A stretch of 16,156 nucleotides of DNA from Candidatus Segatella violae (GTDB taxonomy: Bacteria; Bacteroidota; Bacteroidia; Bacteroidales; Bacteroidaceae): positions 6,875 through 23,030 of the forward strand of contig DJSH01000077.1 of NCBI GenBank assembly GCA_002440225.1, written 5' to 3'. The position numbers and the translations under genes were made by a program. The notes below the pieces were generated by a model. It saw only the letters and a list, made by a program, of their open reading frames with translations. It did not search any database and was not told the DNA's origin. Shown piece by piece: positions 15,311-16,156 of the stretch (within the stretch, counting starts at the first letter, position 1; each line of letters opens with the position of its first letter).

Positions 15311-15370
15311 TTTACTTCCACTTGCTGTCACTTGCTTCCACCTTCTTCCATCTCCTTCCACCTCCTGCCA
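15311..15370. repeat. degenerate 10-bp tandem array, six units
   Basis: Six consecutive 10-nt units each end in TTCCA, TGTCA or TGCCA: TTTACTTCCA, CTTGCTGTCA, CTTGCTTCCA, CCTTCTTCCA, TCTCCTTCCA, CCTCCTGCCA. The plus strand is almost entirely pyrimidine apart from the unit-final A and a few G. The array has no reading frame of its own and ends 12 nt before the stop codon of the HU-like gene. Confidence 0.8.
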
Positions 15371-15381
15371 TTATCGATAAT
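15370..15381. repeat. 12-bp perfect palindrome
   Basis: ATTATCGATAAT is its own reverse complement. It lies between the last 10-bp unit and the stop codon of the HU-like gene. It could be a protein-binding site or chance in AT-rich DNA. Confidence 0.5.
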
Positions 15382-15382
15382 C

Positions 15383-16009
15383 TTAGCTTTTCACCCATAT
15401 TTTATGGCTTCCATTTCCGCTGCTTTTAATCGGCGAGTCTTCTTTTTCGCAGATTTTCTTCAAGTCTCTGGAGGCCATCGAGCGGCTCAGGCCGTTGGTG
15501 TAGGCGTAGTCGGCGAGAGTGATGAAGCCCTTCTTCTCAATGATGTTGATGGCACGCTGGATGCGTTCCTCCTCGCTGTAGGCGGTCTTGGAAATCTTCT
15601 GCACCTCGCCCTCTATGCGCCTCAAGTCTACTTTTCGCTTGAGCTTTTCCAGGAGCTCTGCGTCCACCTTGTAGTTCACGTCCTTCACCGCCACTTTGCG
15701 GTAGAGCATCTTGTCATCGTCGCCCTGCATCTCGTTCGGCTTGTTGTCGGTGAAGCCGATGCTGAGCGAGAAGGTGCCCAGTCCGTCTAGCTTTACGTTG
15801 TATCCCATGTCCATCATGTGTACCAAGAAGTTGGACAGGTCGTCAAGCACCGTTCTTACGAGGCTTGAGGAGTAAGCGGGGTTATAAGCATGCATCTTCT
15901 CGCACACTTCGTCTGTGGAGAGGGTGCGGTGGGTTTCCACCTTGGGATAAACGATGCGCTTGCCTGAGTTGTTCAGGTTTGGCATTTCTTGAAGTTTGTA
16001 ATTGGCCAT
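15383..16009 (-). CDS. HU-like DNA-binding protein with C-terminal winged-helix domain
   Basis: A 208-residue protein. The first 120 or so residues resemble the Bacteroidota histone-like/HU-HIG family (TIGR01201-like): KRIVYPKVETHRTLSTDEVC, then SSSLVRTVLDDLSNFLVHMM and the diagnostic turn GYNVKLDGLGTFSLSI (69-84). A charged helical linker (115-150) leads to a second domain (about 150-208): RAINIIEKKGFITLADYAY, then a helix-turn-helix with NGLSRSMASRDLKKIC, and a beta wing SSGNGSHKIWVKS. Family members usually stop after the HU part, so this is a fusion of an architectural DNA-binding fold with a sequence-reading fold. It is monocistronic and convergent with the thioredoxin gene. I find no TAnnTTTG promoter in the 147 nt upstream. 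Function is inferred as nucleoid or regulatory binding. Confidence 0.85.
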   Translation of the reverse strand: MANYKLQEMPNLNNSGKRIVYPKVETHRTLSTDEVCEKMHAYNPAYSSSLVRTVLDDLSNFLVHMMDMGYNVKLDGLGTFSLSIGFTDNKPNEMQGDDDKMLYRKVAVKDVNYKVDAELLEKLKRKVDLRRIEGEVQKISKTAYSEEERIQRAINIIEKKGFITLADYAYTNGLSRSMASRDLKKICEKEDSPIKSSGNGSHKIWVKS

Positions 16010-16156
16010 GGTCCTTATTTTTTAGTCGTTTGTTTTTTGTTTCTAGCTGGGTTGGATAAGCATTTCTGTTTCCTTCCAATTTTATTTATGCCAGTTTGGA
16101 TTTTTCTGTTATGCTGGCAGATAATTCCGTTGCAAGCTTTGAGATGTATATTTCAA

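Noticed and set aside
15311..15370. CRISPR array
   Set aside because: The units are contiguous 10-mers without spacers, and no cas gene is nearby.
15370..15381. dif/XerCD recombination site
   Set aside because: It is only 12 bp and lacks the two 11-bp arms with a central 6-8 bp region.
15882..16079. 65-codon minus-strand frame overlapping the HU-like gene start
   Set aside because: It overlaps the HU-like coding sequence in another frame and has no domain or promoter support.
16089..16119. Hairpin TGCCAG/CTGGCA upstream of the HU-like gene
   Set aside because: A 6-bp stem with a 19-nt loop and no T tract; it could be chance, and the window ends too soon to see a neighbouring gene.

Overview
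The window looks like chromosome from a Bacteroidota gut or oral commensal, most likely the Prevotellaceae (Prevotella/Segatella type). The evidence is gene content: a SusC/SusD pair, a FecR-type anti-sigma factor with an ECF sigma factor, an unusually long NusB, a DUF5606 protein and a TIGR01201-like HU protein. Several promoters also match the Bacteroidota housekeeping form, a TTG-type -33 box, about 20 nt, then TAnnTTTG. The genus is inferred; no rRNA gene is present.

Layout. (1) Positions 22-1702, minus strand: a translation-maintenance operon read rplY (bL25), pth, S4-domain RNA-binding protein, with a good promoter at 1786-1817. (2) Positions 1986-5463, plus strand: a housekeeping run nusB, yajC, ybbR-like, coaE, DUF5606, with a promoter at 1907-1937 and a strong bidirectional terminator at 5457-5511. 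(3) Positions 5505-6857, minus strand: a MATE family exporter with its own promoter. (4) Positions 7029-15213, plus strand: a cell-surface-signalling uptake locus encoding an ECF sigma factor, a FecR-like anti-sigma factor, an STN-domain SusC/RagA transporter, a SusD/RagB lipoprotein and an exported TlpA-like thioredoxin. (5) Positions 15214-15382: a convergent intergenic region full of repeats, with a 17-bp inverted repeat, six degenerate 10-bp tandem units and a 12-bp palindrome. (6) Positions 15383-16009, minus strand: an HU-like DNA-binding protein with an extra C-terminal winged-helix-like domain.

How the accessory part may work. The SusC protein has an N-terminal STN domain, which in known transducer systems contacts the periplasmic part of a FecR-type protein; that protein then frees the ECF sigma factor. 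Directly upstream of both fecR and susC lies the same two-block sequence, TGTCCCC-R-TTT then CGTCTT, with exactly 15 nt between GTCCCC and CGTCTT in each copy. It has the geometry and -10 sequence of an ECF promoter, so I propose it is the target of the adjacent sigma factor. The sigma gene lacks it and has a housekeeping -7 box instead. The only enzyme-like protein in the locus is the thioredoxin; there is no glycoside hydrolase or peptidase, so the imported ligand is unknown.
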